NCBI RefSeq assembly: GCF_900172295.1
Contig: NZ_FWFL01000004.1
Location: forward strand, 248,001 to 312,000
DNA from: Roseovarius litorisediminis
Lineage (GTDB): Bacteria; Pseudomonadota; Alphaproteobacteria; Rhodobacterales; Rhodobacteraceae
Direction of reading: 5' to 3'
DNA: 64,000 nt
Part shown: positions 15,956 to 24,916 of the stretch, one piece after another
Layout: each line of letters begins with the position of its first letter
Numbering within the stretch: position 1 is the stretch's first letter
Made by a program: the position numbers and the translations under genes
Notes under the pieces: generated by a model
Told to the model about the DNA's origin: nothing
The model's input: only the letters and a program-made list of their open reading frames with translations
Database searches by the model: none

Positions 15956-16741
15956 TCATCTGGCGCCCAGTGTCCCTCCACCGTCAATCACGATGTTTTC
16001 CATGGTGATGTGACGCGCCCTGTCAGACAACAGGAACAACACCAGATCGGCCACGTCCTCAGGCTGCGCCATGCGGCCCAGCGGAATTCCCAATCGCCAG
16101 CTGCCCGTGTCACCCTTCAGCACTCTTTCACGGCTTTTGGTGTCACCTTGATAGGCTGCCTGCATCGGTGTGTCGGTCGAACCAGGCGAAACGATATTGC
16201 AGCGGATGCCATATTCGGACAACTCCAGCCCCAGGCATTTCATCGCCATCTCAAGCCCTGCCTTGGATGCCGGATAGCCACCCAGTAACAAACGCGGAGT
16301 GGTACCCGAATTTGAACCGATGGTCACAATCGCGCCCTGTCCGGCCTCAATCATCTGCCGAGCCACGATCTGGCTCATCACAACGGTTGCGGTCAGGTTG
16401 ATGGCGATTGTGTTGGCCAGTGCATCCTCGGGTGTGTCCAGCAGTCGCGATGATTTCAGGACACCCGCCGAATTGACCAGATATCGTGGCGGCCCAAGAT
16501 CAGCTTGCGACTTCGCCAACGTCTGTGCAACTGCGGCTGTGTCCTGAATATCAAGCGCAGTCGCCAACACTTGATCTGCAGGGACCTTTGCCTCGTCTGC
16601 CAGCGTCAGCAGCTTTTCCCCGGACCGTCCGATTGCCTGCACGTGGCATCCGGCAGCCAGCAGTTGCAGCGCAATTGCCCGGCCTATACCCTGCCCTGCT
16701 CCGGTGACGATGGCTCGTCCGGACAATCCCAATTCCCACAT
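15956..16741 (-). CDS. SDR-family dehydrogenase, EntA-like
   Basis: Short-chain dehydrogenase, 261 residues from the ATG at 16741 (a longer in-frame start at 16759 is less likely). It has the NAD-binding TGAGQGIG motif near residue 15, NSAG, the catalytic Ser of IGSNSG, and YPASK. The C-terminal half strongly recalls 2,3-dihydro-2,3-dihydroxybenzoate dehydrogenase (EntA): GSTDTPMQ, a long insert, IPLGRMAQPEDVADLVLFLLSD, and the ending ITMENIVIDGGGTLGA. No other catecholate siderophore genes (entB, C or E) are present, so the true substrate is uncertain. The neighbour upstream on the same strand is a RirA-like iron regulator, which fits an iron link. Confidence 0.8.
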   Translation of the reverse strand: MWELGLSGRAIVTGAGQGIGRAIALQLLAAGCHVQAIGRSGEKLLTLADEAKVPADQVLATALDIQDTAAVAQTLAKSQADLGPPRYLVNSAGVLKSSRLLDTPEDALANTIAINLTATVVMSQIVARQMIEAGQGAIVTIGSNSGTTPRLLLGGYPASKAGLEMAMKCLGLELSEYGIRCNIVSPGSTDTPMQAAYQGDTKSRERVLKGDTGSWRLGIPLGRMAQPEDVADLVLFLLSDRARHITMENIVIDGGGTLGAR

Positions 16742-16791
16742 ACCTGAATTCCTGCCCAATCTGTTGCTGCAGATTGGAAAGGCAGCGCTGG

Positions 16792-17256
16792 TCAGTTGTC
16801 AACCAATGCCTCGCGCCTACATCCCGGCAGCGCCATGATATTGGCCAAAGCCGTGTTATTGCAGACCAGTTCATCAAGCGTTATTTTATCCAGATACACA
16901 TAGAACGCTTCCGCAGCCGCCGCGATGGCCAGTTTCAGCCGGCAGGCGTTTACCAGCGGGCAAGTATTATCGACATCAGCGAAACATTCGGCAATCGGCG
17001 CGCCCGCCTCCAACTCTCGGAAAACTTCACCAATGGTAATCTCGGACATCGGACGTTTTAGCTTAAGCCCCCCGCTGCGCCCGCGCTGAGTGCTCAGATA
17101 TCCCAGTTGACCCAACCGGTTGATTACCTGCGCCAGATGGCTTTCCGATGTGTTGCAACACGCCGAAATTTCAGACTTCGTGACCAGTCGATCAGAATTC
17201 ACCCCGCAGAACATCAGCAGACGAATAGCTATATTGGTTCGTTTGGTGATACGCAT
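16792..17256 (-). CDS. Rrf2-family Fe-S transcription regulator, RirA-like
   Basis: Winged-helix Rrf2 protein of 154 residues from the ATG at 17256; an upstream in-frame start at 17316 would add 20 non-conserved residues. The DNA-binding segment (SHLAQVINRLGQLGYLSTQRGRSGG in two blocks) is typical. Three cysteines fall exactly at 91, 99 and 105 (C-x7-C-x5-C). This is the spacing and numbering known for the rhizobial iron regulator RirA, and differs from IscR (92/98/104) and E. coli NsrR (C-x4-C-x5-C). I therefore favour an iron or Fe-S-status regulator over a nitric-oxide sensor, without being able to exclude the latter. It lies 50 bases before the EntA-like gene and could form an operon with it. 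Confidence 0.82.
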   Translation of the reverse strand: MRITKRTNIAIRLLMFCGVNSDRLVTKSEISACCNTSESHLAQVINRLGQLGYLSTQRGRSGGLKLKRPMSEITIGEVFRELEAGAPIAECFADVDNTCPLVNACRLKLAIAAAAEAFYVYLDKITLDELVCNNTALANIMALPGCRREALVDN

Positions 17257-17384
17257 GGCACCTGCCCAGTTGCTTGAATTCGCGCTATTCTGCTGGCAAA
17301 TTGTTTTACACGACATGACTCAGATCAAGGGCCGGGCCGATAACATATAATTCACATGCATATTTCTTTGGCTATGGCAGCCTG

Positions 17385-17918
17385 GTGAATCGCGACACCC
17401 ATGTGTTTGATGACGCCCATACTGCCAGCTTGCGCGGCTGGCGCCGGGTCTGGCGCCACACCACGCTGCGCCCGGTGGCTTATCTGACGGTCGTGCCAGA
17501 CGCCGACAGCACGATTGAAGGTCTGATCGCCGCGGTTCCAGGCGATGACTGGATTGCTCTGGACGAACGCGAACGCGCTTATGACCGCGTCCATGCCGCG
17601 CATCAGATCACGCACGGCTTGCCCCATGAACCGCAAATCGCTGTCTATACCATCCCTGATGGCCGTCACGGCATCCCGTCAGAAACCTACCCCGTCCTGC
17701 TTAGCTATATCGATGTGGTGGTGCAGGGCTATCTGCGCGAATTCGGCGAGGACGGCGCCGAGCGGTTCTTCAATACCACTTCGGGCTGGGATGCGCCGGT
17801 TATGGACGACCGCGCCGCACCGGTTTATCCACGCCATCGCACACTCAAGCCCGATGAACAGGATTTTGTCGACGACCGCCTACGTGCCCTGTCTGTCCGG
17901 ATCATCGACCCGGCCTGA
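17385..17918 (+). CDS. Gamma-glutamylcyclotransferase-like protein, 5' end disrupted
   Basis: Belongs to the GGCT/BtrG-like fold group: the frame encodes AYFFGYGSLVNRDTH, whose YGSL is the substrate-binding motif, followed by YLTVVPDADSTIEG and a central ERERAYDRV with the expected acidic residues. The first usual start codon in this frame is the GTG at 17385, after YGSL; between the in-frame TGA at 17316 and that GTG there is no ATG, GTG or TTG. The ATG at 17356 sits two codons before YFFGYGSL but is one base out of frame and stops after ten residues. Either one base is missing near 17359, or translation starts at a non-standard codon such as ATA at 17340. The rest of the gene (177 residues) is intact. 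Confidence 0.7.
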   Translation: MNRDTHVFDDAHTASLRGWRRVWRHTTLRPVAYLTVVPDADSTIEGLIAAVPGDDWIALDERERAYDRVHAAHQITHGLPHEPQIAVYTIPDGRHGIPSETYPVLLSYIDVVVQGYLREFGEDGAERFFNTTSGWDAPVMDDRAAPVYPRHRTLKPDEQDFVDDRLRALSVRIIDPA

Positions 17919-18017
17919 TGATCCGCGTCTAAGGCCACCGGTCAAGGCGGATGCGCGTCGCAATCAGCCACTGGACCTCTTGCCCTACATCGCTCATGCT
18001 TCAGGTCAGGAGGCGAT

Positions 18018-19298
18018 ATGCACAGCATCAAACCCACGTCAAAACCCTTTCTTTTGCTGTTGCGCCTCAGCCGGCGTCTGTGGGTGCGCGTGGCGCTGAT
18101 GGCTTTTTTGGCCATTCTCGCCTCGGTCTCGGCGATGCTGCTGGATGACCTGATCCCAACCTTCCTGCGCGAACGCTTCACCCCCGACGCGGTGATGCCG
18201 GTCCTGACTATCCTTGCCTCGGGCATGTTGGCCGTCAGCACCTTTTCATTGAATGTGATGGTCACCGCGCACAACGCCGCCGCATCCCAGGCCACCCCGC
18301 GGGCCCATCGAATCCTGCTGGCCGATACGACAACCCAGACCGTTCTGGCCACCTTTATCGGTGCCTTTGTCTATGCGCTCAGCGCCATTATCCTGTTCAA
18401 GGCCAAACTTCACGCGCCTGGGGCTTCGGTGGTTGTGATGGGCTATACAGTTGTGGTGTTGGTGCTTGTCATCCTGGCGATACTGCGCTGGATCGACCAT
18501 CTGAGTGATCTGGGCAGCATGGATGCCACCCTGCGCGCAGCCGAGGCCGAGGCGCGTTCCAGCCTGCTGCAAACCCGCAAGTTCCCTGCGTTTGGCGCTA
18601 TTCCCCTGACATCCGACACCGTGATCCCCACAGGCGCAACACCCCTCTGCGCACCCTGTTCGGGGTATCTGCAATTCATTGATGTACACCAGGCAGACAA
18701 AACGCTGAAATCCACGGGCGCCTATGCCTATATCACACTCGCGCCGGGCCGGTTTGTTTTGGAAGGTCAGCAACTTGGTCATGTTTCCGGCCTGCCCGAA
18801 GGTAAATTGGAGTCGATCCGGAATTGCCTGACATTTGGCCAGCACCGCACGTTCGAACAAGACGCGGGCTTTGGCCTGCTGGTCTTGTCCGAGATCGCTT
18901 CACGCGCGCTTTCGCCAGGCATCAATGATCCGGGAACCGCGATCGACGTGATCGCCCGTCAGGAAAAGCTTTTATGGGAATGGGCCCACACAAGCCCACC
19001 CGAAGAGCCGCCGCAATTTGCCAATATTTTCCTGCCCGAACTTACCGCAAGTGATTTGATTGAAAATGCTTTCTCAAGCACAGCACGCGACGGGGCCTCG
19101 GTGATCGAGGTGGGATGCCGCCTGCAACATGCCCTGCATTCGCTTTCGCAATGCAGCATTTCCGGCATGGCCGACGCTACCGAAAAGATGTCGTCATATG
19201 CGCTTGCGCACGCGGACACTGCCCTTTTGACCGACGCCGACAAGAACCGCCTGCAAAAGGCTGCAGCCCCCGATGGGGGCTTTAGCCCTTCGCTTTGA
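18018..19298 (+). CDS. DUF2254 family membrane protein
   Basis: Integral membrane protein of 426 residues matching the DUF2254 family as I know it. It has four hydrophobic segments in the first half (about residues 25-45, 60-85, 105-130, 138-158), then a long soluble C-terminal region with the family-like SGYLQFID and RALSPGINDPGTAID motifs. The function is not established; a channel-like or stress role is only speculation. CAGGAGG precedes the ATG. The last 17 bases overlap the end of the convergent gltX, and a bidirectional hairpin lies inside its 3' end. Confidence 0.85.
   Translation: MHSIKPTSKPFLLLLRLSRRLWVRVALMAFLAILASVSAMLLDDLIPTFLRERFTPDAVMPVLTILASGMLAVSTFSLNVMVTAHNAAASQATPRAHRILLADTTTQTVLATFIGAFVYALSAIILFKAKLHAPGASVVVMGYTVVVLVLVILAILRWIDHLSDLGSMDATLRAAEAEARSSLLQTRKFPAFGAIPLTSDTVIPTGATPLCAPCSGYLQFIDVHQADKTLKSTGAYAYITLAPGRFVLEGQQLGHVSGLPEGKLESIRNCLTFGQHRTFEQDAGFGLLVLSEIASRALSPGINDPGTAIDVIARQEKLLWEWAHTSPPEEPPQFANIFLPELTASDLIENAFSSTARDGASVIEVGCRLQHALHSLSQCSISGMADATEKMSSYALAHADTALLTDADKNRLQKAAAPDGGFSPSL
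19265..19281. terminator. Bidirectional hairpin at the DUF2254/gltX convergence
   Basis: Perfect seven-base stem AGCCCCC/GGGGGCT with loop GAT, placed at the end of both converging genes. It is followed by TTAG on the plus strand and, a few bases later, TTTT on the minus strand. Confidence 0.55.
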
Positions 19299-20607
19299 TC
19301 TTCTGCAGCAGCGGCAACACCTGCGCCATATCCGGCCCATGCGCCTGACCGGTCAGCGCCTTGCGCAGCGGCATGAACAACCCCCGGCCCTTGCGGCCCG
19401 TCGCTTCTTTCACCGCAGCGGTCCACTGTCCCCAGCTTTCGCTGTCATAGGGGCCGTCCGGCAACAACGTCAAAGCCTCGGCCACAAACTCGCGGTCCTC
19501 ATCGTCAATTACCGGCTCTGCCCCGTTGCGGAACATCTCCCACCAGGAATCCAGATCGGCCAGAATGGTGATATTCTCACGGGTCACGGCCCAGAACTGT
19601 TTCGCCATGTCGTCCGGCACACCAATCGCTGCGATCTTTGACTTTACCGACTCAAACGGCAGCCCCTGCAGATACCGGCCCGTCAGAGGAAAAAGATCGG
19701 CTACGTCAAACTTGGTTGGCGCTGCGCCAAAATGCGAAATATCGAACCCATCAATCAACTCGGCCATATCATTGCGCAACTCTACCGGATCAGACGACCC
19801 CAGCCGCGCCATCAGGCTTAGCAGCGCCATCGGCTCAACGCCCTGGTCACGCAGATCGCGCAAGGCCAGCGTGCCCAGACGTTTCGACAGGCTTTCGCCC
19901 TGCGGACCGGTCAGCAAAGAATGATGCGCAAACGCTGGCACTGCACCACCCAAGGCCTTGATGATCTGGATTTGCGTCGCCGTATTGGTCACATGGTCAG
20001 ATCCGCGCACGATGTTGGTCACACCCATGTCGGTATCATCCACCACCGATGCCAGCGTATACAGAACCTGACCATCGGCCTTGATCAGCACCGGGTCACT
20101 GACCGATGCCGCATCGATCGAGATATCGCCCAGAATACCATCGCTCCACTCAATCCGTTCCTGATCCAGTTTGAACCGCCACACACCATCTCCACGCTCG
20201 GCGCGCAGCTTGTCCTTGTCTTCGTCTGTCAGGTTCAGCGCGGCGCGGTCGTAGACCGGCGGCCGGCCCATGTTCAGCAGCTTCTTGCGCTTGAGGTCCA
20301 GTTCTGTCGGCGTCTCGAACGCCTCGTAGAAACGCCCCATCTCGCGCAGGCGATCGGCAGCCTCGGCGTAACGGTCCAGCCGCTCAGACTGCCGCTCGAT
20401 CCGATCCCAGTGCAGGCCCAGCCATTCCAGATCCCGCTTGATCCCATCAACATATTCTTCTTTTGAACGTTCCGGATCGGTATCATCGATCCGCAGGATG
20501 AACGTGCCGCCGGTTTTGGCGGCGATCAGGTAATTCATCAGCGCGGTGCGCAGGTTGCCCACATGGATATAACCGGTGGGTGACGGGGCGAAACGGGTGG
20601 TGGTCAT
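19282..20607 (-). CDS. gltX: Glutamyl-tRNA synthetase (GluRS2-type)
   Basis: Class I aminoacyl-tRNA synthetase charging glutamate, 441 residues. The HIGH-type motif reads HVGN in APSPTGYIHVGNLRTA near residue 15, and the KMSKS-type motif reads SLSKR (GESLSKRLG). The shorter length and these variant motifs fit the second GluRS paralogue that many alphaproteobacteria carry beside a canonical GltX, often aminoacylating tRNA-Gln for the amidotransferase route. That specificity is inference. GGAGACACAC precedes the ATG. Confidence 0.93.
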   Translation of the reverse strand: MTTTRFAPSPTGYIHVGNLRTALMNYLIAAKTGGTFILRIDDTDPERSKEEYVDGIKRDLEWLGLHWDRIERQSERLDRYAEAADRLREMGRFYEAFETPTELDLKRKKLLNMGRPPVYDRAALNLTDEDKDKLRAERGDGVWRFKLDQERIEWSDGILGDISIDAASVSDPVLIKADGQVLYTLASVVDDTDMGVTNIVRGSDHVTNTATQIQIIKALGGAVPAFAHHSLLTGPQGESLSKRLGTLALRDLRDQGVEPMALLSLMARLGSSDPVELRNDMAELIDGFDISHFGAAPTKFDVADLFPLTGRYLQGLPFESVKSKIAAIGVPDDMAKQFWAVTRENITILADLDSWWEMFRNGAEPVIDDEDREFVAEALTLLPDGPYDSESWGQWTAAVKEATGRKGRGLFMPLRKALTGQAHGPDMAQVLPLLQKIKAKG

Positions 20608-20847
20608 GTGTGTCTCCTGGTTCGCCTGCGAAATGTCATATGAAGCAGGCTTTGTCCAGAAAACTAGGGAGGCATTCCGCGCAGTAGCAGCAATGCAGCG
20701 GCTTTACCCGACCCTGAACCGAAAAGACGCAACCATCCTTCCTGGCAGAAGCATGCCGATGCCGGTTGGCGGACCTCACAATGATGTGAAACCCGGGTGA
20801 CCTCTACGAAAATGCACTATCTTTTGTTCATCCATAGGAGGAATCGC

Positions 20848-21768
20848 ATGACCAAAACGATGCTTACCCGCCGCACTGTCCTTGCATCTGCCGCAGCGTT
20901 GCCGCTTGCAGGGGCATTCTCTGCCGCCCGTGCAGCCGCCCCGATGCTGGGCGCTTCGACACCACCCTATAACCGCTTTAATCTTGGCAGTTTTGAGATC
21001 ACAACGCTTTTGGCGGCCACCCGCACCGTCCCCGATCCTCACAAGATTTTCGGGCTAAACACCAGCGAAGAAGAGTTTGCAGCCGCCTCGCTTGCGGCTA
21101 ACCTGCCAACCGACAAGGCGCAGTTTTTCTTTACGCCGACTTTGGTGAATACCGGTGCGGAGCTGGTGCTTTTTGACACCGGTCTGAATCCCGATGGGAT
21201 AACCGCGGCCCTGAGTGCTGCCGGATATACCGCCGATCAGGTTGACGTTGTGGTTATCACCCACATGCACGGCGATCACATCGGCGGTCTGATGGCAGAT
21301 GGCACGCCCACTTTTGCCAATGCACGCTATGTAACCGGCGCCACCGAATTTGACGCCTGGTCAGCGGCTGGCAATGCAGGGTTTGACTCTAAAATGAAGC
21401 CTCTGGCCGAAAAGACCACCCTGCTGAACCCCGAAGCCAGCGTGGTTTCAGGCATTACCGCAATCGGCGCGTTTGGACATACACCGGGCCACATGACTTA
21501 TATGTTGGAAAGCGACGGCAAACCGTTGTTGCTGGGCGCGGATTTTGCCAACCACTATGTCTGGTCGCTGGCCTATCCGGATTGGGAGGTCAAATTCGAT
21601 CAGGACAAGACCGCCGCCGCCGCAACCCGGCGCAAATTGTTGGGCATGCTGGCAGCCGACAAGCTGCCCTTTATCGGCTACCACATGCCCTGGCCTGCCC
21701 TGGGCTATGTCGATACCCGCGGCGATGGCTTTCACTATGTGCCGTCAAGCTATCAGATGATGCTTTAG
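20848..21768 (+). CDS. Tat-exported metallo-beta-lactamase fold hydrolase
   Basis: MBL-fold hydrolase of 306 residues from the ATG at 20848, preceded by AGGAGGAATCGC; an in-frame start at 20797 is upstream of this ribosome site. The N-terminus carries a twin-arginine signal (LTRRTVLAS plus a hydrophobic stretch and an Ala-rich cleavage region). Zinc ligands are visible as HMHGDH at about 139-144, H of GHTPGH, D of GADFAN and the late H of GYHMPW. This pattern is close to lactonase-like MBL enzymes, so quorum-signal or lactone hydrolysis is possible but not shown. It is a single gene ending at a strong bidirectional terminator. Confidence 0.88.
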   Translation: MTKTMLTRRTVLASAAALPLAGAFSAARAAAPMLGASTPPYNRFNLGSFEITTLLAATRTVPDPHKIFGLNTSEEEFAAASLAANLPTDKAQFFFTPTLVNTGAELVLFDTGLNPDGITAALSAAGYTADQVDVVVITHMHGDHIGGLMADGTPTFANARYVTGATEFDAWSAAGNAGFDSKMKPLAEKTTLLNPEASVVSGITAIGAFGHTPGHMTYMLESDGKPLLLGADFANHYVWSLAYPDWEVKFDQDKTAAAATRRKLLGMLAADKLPFIGYHMPWPALGYVDTRGDGFHYVPSSYQMML

Positions 21769-21782
21769 ACTTCGCATTTAAG

Positions 21783-21817
21783 GCGGGGCAGTTGATTTAA
21801 AACTGCCCCGCTTTTTT
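21783..21817. terminator. Bidirectional intrinsic terminator
   Basis: Perfect 11-base stem GCGGGGCAGTT/AACTGCCCCGC with a seven-base loop and six T on the plus strand. The stop codon of the convergent esterase lies in the loop. Confidence 0.9.
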
Positions 21818-22606
21818 CAGGCTGTTCCAGGCGAAACGCACATATTCAGTGCGGAACGAATGGCCGCCCTTGAACATACAGAAATCCAGAATCTCGCCCT
21901 CATTGTTGCGTCGGTTACGGCACGTCAATCCGCCTTGCTGCAATCTGGTCTCTTGCCCAAAATTTCCAAAATCACGGTACATATCAATGGCCTCCATCAC
22001 GTCCCCCTGATGGGTGTTCAAAATCTGACGCCCGCCCAGCGGTACGGTGGGATCAGAATCGCCATGAATATGCACCACGCTGGCTACCGGAGATTTGCAG
22101 ATCTTGGGCGGCTTCAGCCAGAACGTGCCGGAAATCGGTGCAAAGCCGAAAAAGCGGTTGGGCATCGCACAGGCCAGATTCCAAACCATCATGCCCCCTG
22201 CCGAAAACCCGCTGGCCATGATCCGGCTGTCATCAATGGCAAACCTCTTCGTGACATCCCGCAGCACCGCATCGACATAATTGAACTCAACCGATCCATC
22301 CGCATCCTCATGCCGCGGTGCGTGGGGGATAACCCAGTCGTCATCGCCCGATTTCAATGCAATCAGTGCCACCCCCATCTCAGACGCCATACGCCGCAGG
22401 GATCTATTGCGCATCACCCCCTTGGCCGACCCGCGATAGCCATGGGCAAACAGAATCGCACCGACGGGGGTTTTGCCATCATGCCCTTCAGGCATGGCAA
22501 TTCGGTAGTGACGGCTTCCTAACTGGCAGTCACTATCAGGTCCACAGGCAAAGGTCGGCGCGGCCGCCATACATGCAAGAACGGCAAGCAAAAAACGCAG
22601 GCGCAT
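21797..22606 (-). CDS. Secreted esterase/PHB depolymerase-like alpha/beta hydrolase
   Basis: Exported alpha/beta hydrolase of the LpqC/feruloyl-esterase/PHB-depolymerase type, 269 residues. It has a Sec signal peptide (MRLRFLLAVLACMAAAPTFA), the oxyanion segment FAHGYRGSA, nucleophile motif GFSAGG, acid loop HGDSDPTVP and catalytic His in GGHSF. Several cysteines suit periplasmic disulfides. Substrate class (polyester, cell-wall ester or plant phenolic ester) is not deducible. GAGGATTTACCG precedes the ATG. It appears monocistronic. Confidence 0.87.
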   Translation of the reverse strand: MRLRFLLAVLACMAAAPTFACGPDSDCQLGSRHYRIAMPEGHDGKTPVGAILFAHGYRGSAKGVMRNRSLRRMASEMGVALIALKSGDDDWVIPHAPRHEDADGSVEFNYVDAVLRDVTKRFAIDDSRIMASGFSAGGMMVWNLACAMPNRFFGFAPISGTFWLKPPKICKSPVASVVHIHGDSDPTVPLGGRQILNTHQGDVMEAIDMYRDFGNFGQETRLQQGGLTCRNRRNNEGEILDFCMFKGGHSFRTEYVRFAWNSLKKAGQF

Positions 22607-22662
22607 CGGTAAATCCTCTGGCTTAAAAAGTCAGCTCCAATTTGCAGCCCTTTATGAATAGC

Positions 22663-23268
22663 TCAAATCACATCTTTGTGGTCATCAGAGATTACCGGCC
22701 AAAGGCTTTGGGTGCAAAGACCGCGGTATTTCCGTGTTGGTGAGCCGTCCAGCCGATATCCGGCACCGGCCATGAGAGTACCAAGTCGATCCAGAATTTC
22801 TGCTGCCGGGCGATCGCCTAGCGATATGGGTGTGCTGCGATCTTCCAGCACGTGCCGCGCCACGGTTTCTACACGTTTGGCGGCAGATCCCGATGGCGTG
22901 TAACGCCGCCTCACGGTCAAAATTTGCCTTGGAGAATACGCAAGATAGGAATTCAAAACGATGAGTGACTCGACGTTTGACCAATGCGTCTTTTCACCCT
23001 CACCCAGTTTGATACCAGTTTCATCTGCTTGCAGAAGAAGCTGAGGATATTTTGACTGCCGAGCGCCGGCCCAAAGAATCACCAGCCCCGCCAGTAGCGG
23101 CAGGCCTCAGATCGCGAAAACAAGAGGTGAAAACAGGCCCGACAGCCCGTATTGCGCAAATCCATAAAAGGCAAACAAAGCAACAAGGAAAAACACTGTA
23201 CTCAGAATCATGAGCACGCGGGCGTTGGATTTGCTGCGTCGCACTTCAAACATCGGCTTCGCGTTCAT
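22663..23268 (-). pseudogene. Two-helix membrane protein interrupted by in-frame TGA
   Basis: One continuous frame runs from the ATG at 23268 (or 23253) to 22663 but contains a single TGA at 23107-23109. Before it lie a short basic N-terminus and a first membrane helix (about VLMILSTVFFLVALFAFYG). The stop then cuts the second helix in half: SPLVFAI, stop, GLPLLAGLVILWAG. The soluble C-terminal domain continues intact with sensible codon use for another 139 residues. The start overlaps the nadE stop, as for an operon partner. A restart at the GTG at 23082 would begin inside the helix. I do not recognise the family. Nonsense mutation, sequencing error and programmed readthrough are the options, in that order of plausibility for me. 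Confidence 0.65.
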
Positions 23269-24916
23269 CCCGCCAGCGGTTGACGATGGGATAGCGACGA
23301 TCCAGCCAGAAGGCGTGTTTGGACAAGCGGGTGCCCGGGGCCGACTGGAACCGTTTGTATTCGCTAATGTATAGCAGGTGTTCGACCCGCTTGGCATCGG
23401 CCCGGTCATACCCAGCCGCGACGCAATCGCCGATGCTGCCATCCCGATCCACTAGGATTTCCAGGATACCGTCCAGCACGGGGTAATCAGGCAGTGAATC
23501 GCTGTCTTTCTGATCTTCGCGCAGCTCGGCACTGGGGGGCTTGTCGATCACATTGGGCGGGATGACTTCACCTTCGGGGCCCATCATCCAGTCACGGTGA
23601 TTGGCGTTGCGCCAACGGCAGGTTTCAAAAACGCGGGTCTTGTACATATCCTTTATCGGGTTGTAGCCGCCCGCCATGTCGCCATAGATGGTTGCATATC
23701 CTACCGCGACCTCGGACTTGTTGCCGGTCGTCAGCAGCATCTCACCGAACTTGTTCGACATGGCCATCAACAACAGCCCGCGCAGGCGCGATTGGATATT
23801 CTCCTCGGTCAAGCCCGGCTCGGTTCCCTCGAACAGGGGCGCCAGGGTATTGGTAACGGCCTGCCGCCCCTCGGATATTGGCACAAAATCATACCGGCAG
23901 CCCAGATTTTCGGCCACAGTCTTGGCATCGTCCAGGCTGGACTGACTGGTATATTCCGACGGCAGCATCACACAGCGCACATTCTTGGGTCCCAGAGCAT
24001 CAACGGCAATCGTTGCCACGATGGCACTGTCAATGCCGCCCGACAGCCCCAGCAGCACCCGTTTGAACCCGGTTTTGCGCATGTAATCGCGCAGGCTCAG
24101 AACCATGGCGTTGTAATCCTGCTCATAAGCGTCGGGAATATGCGCCAGCTCACCCTGTTCAGCGCGCCAGCCCTCTGGCGTGCGCACCATATCAAGATGC
24201 GTGATCGCCTCTTCAAAAACGGGCATCTGCAACGCCAGCTCACCACCGGGGTTCAAAACAAACGTGCCGCCGTCGAACACCTGATCGTCCTGCCCGCCCA
24301 CAAGGTTGAGATAAATCAGCGGCAATCCGGTTTCGACCACCCGCGCCACCATCAGGTTCTGACGCACCTCCATCTTGTTGCGGTAATAAGGCGACCCATT
24401 GGGAACCAGCAGAAATTCCGCCCCCGTCTCGGCCAGGGTCTCGGTCACGTCTTCATGCCAGGCGTCCTCGCAGATCGGACTGCCGATGCGCACATCATCG
24501 ACGACATAAGGTCCGCCAACCTCGGCCGAATCGTAAATCCGCACCTCGTCGAACACAGTTTCATTGGGCAAATGATGCTTCAGCACACAGGCGCTCGTGC
24601 GGCCATTTTGCAGGATGTAATAAGCGTTATACAGCCCTGCCCCCTCAAGCGCCGGACCACCAATCGCCAGCGCCGGGCCGTCTGCGCAATCGTGCGCCAG
24701 CTCTTCCAGCTTGGCGATGGCCGCCTGGTGAAAGGCCGGTTTCATCACCAGATCCTGCGTGTTGTAACCAGTGATGAACATCTCGGGCAGCGCTACCAGT
24801 TGTGCGCCTGCCTTGCGCCCCGCTTCCCACGCCTTGCGTGCCATCACGGCGTTGCCGTCAAGATCGCCCACCGTGGGGTTCAGTTGTGCCAGTGTCAGGC
24901 GAAACCTGTCGGCCAT
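23246..24916 (-). CDS. nadE: Glutamine-dependent NAD+ synthetase
   Basis: Makes NAD+ from nicotinic acid adenine dinucleotide, ATP and glutamine in the cytoplasm. Two domains in 556 residues: an N-terminal nitrilase-type glutaminase (catalytic Glu in ALPEMFITGY, Lys in VLKHHLPN, Cys in SPICEDAWHED) and a C-terminal synthetase with the PP-loop LGLSGGIDSAIV. The ATG at 24916 begins with MADRFRLTLAQLNPTVGD, the usual nitrilase N-terminus; the longer frame to 24994 adds unrelated residues. The downstream membrane gene overlaps its stop. Confidence 0.96.
   Translation of the reverse strand: MADRFRLTLAQLNPTVGDLDGNAVMARKAWEAGRKAGAQLVALPEMFITGYNTQDLVMKPAFHQAAIAKLEELAHDCADGPALAIGGPALEGAGLYNAYYILQNGRTSACVLKHHLPNETVFDEVRIYDSAEVGGPYVVDDVRIGSPICEDAWHEDVTETLAETGAEFLLVPNGSPYYRNKMEVRQNLMVARVVETGLPLIYLNLVGGQDDQVFDGGTFVLNPGGELALQMPVFEEAITHLDMVRTPEGWRAEQGELAHIPDAYEQDYNAMVLSLRDYMRKTGFKRVLLGLSGGIDSAIVATIAVDALGPKNVRCVMLPSEYTSQSSLDDAKTVAENLGCRYDFVPISEGRQAVTNTLAPLFEGTEPGLTEENIQSRLRGLLLMAMSNKFGEMLLTTGNKSEVAVGYATIYGDMAGGYNPIKDMYKTRVFETCRWRNANHRDWMMGPEGEVIPPNVIDKPPSAELREDQKDSDSLPDYPVLDGILEILVDRDGSIGDCVAAGYDRADAKRVEHLLYISEYKRFQSAPGTRLSKHAFWLDRRYPIVNRWRDEREADV

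Noticed and set aside
15956..17256. Catecholate siderophore biosynthesis cluster
   Set aside because: Only one EntA-like gene is present; no isochorismate synthase, isochorismatase or NRPS nearby.
23107..23109. Selenocysteine or other recoding at the in-frame TGA
   Set aside because: The codon falls inside a hydrophobic helix, no SECIS-like hairpin is evident just downstream, and the FDH here uses Cys, giving no sign of a selenocysteine system.
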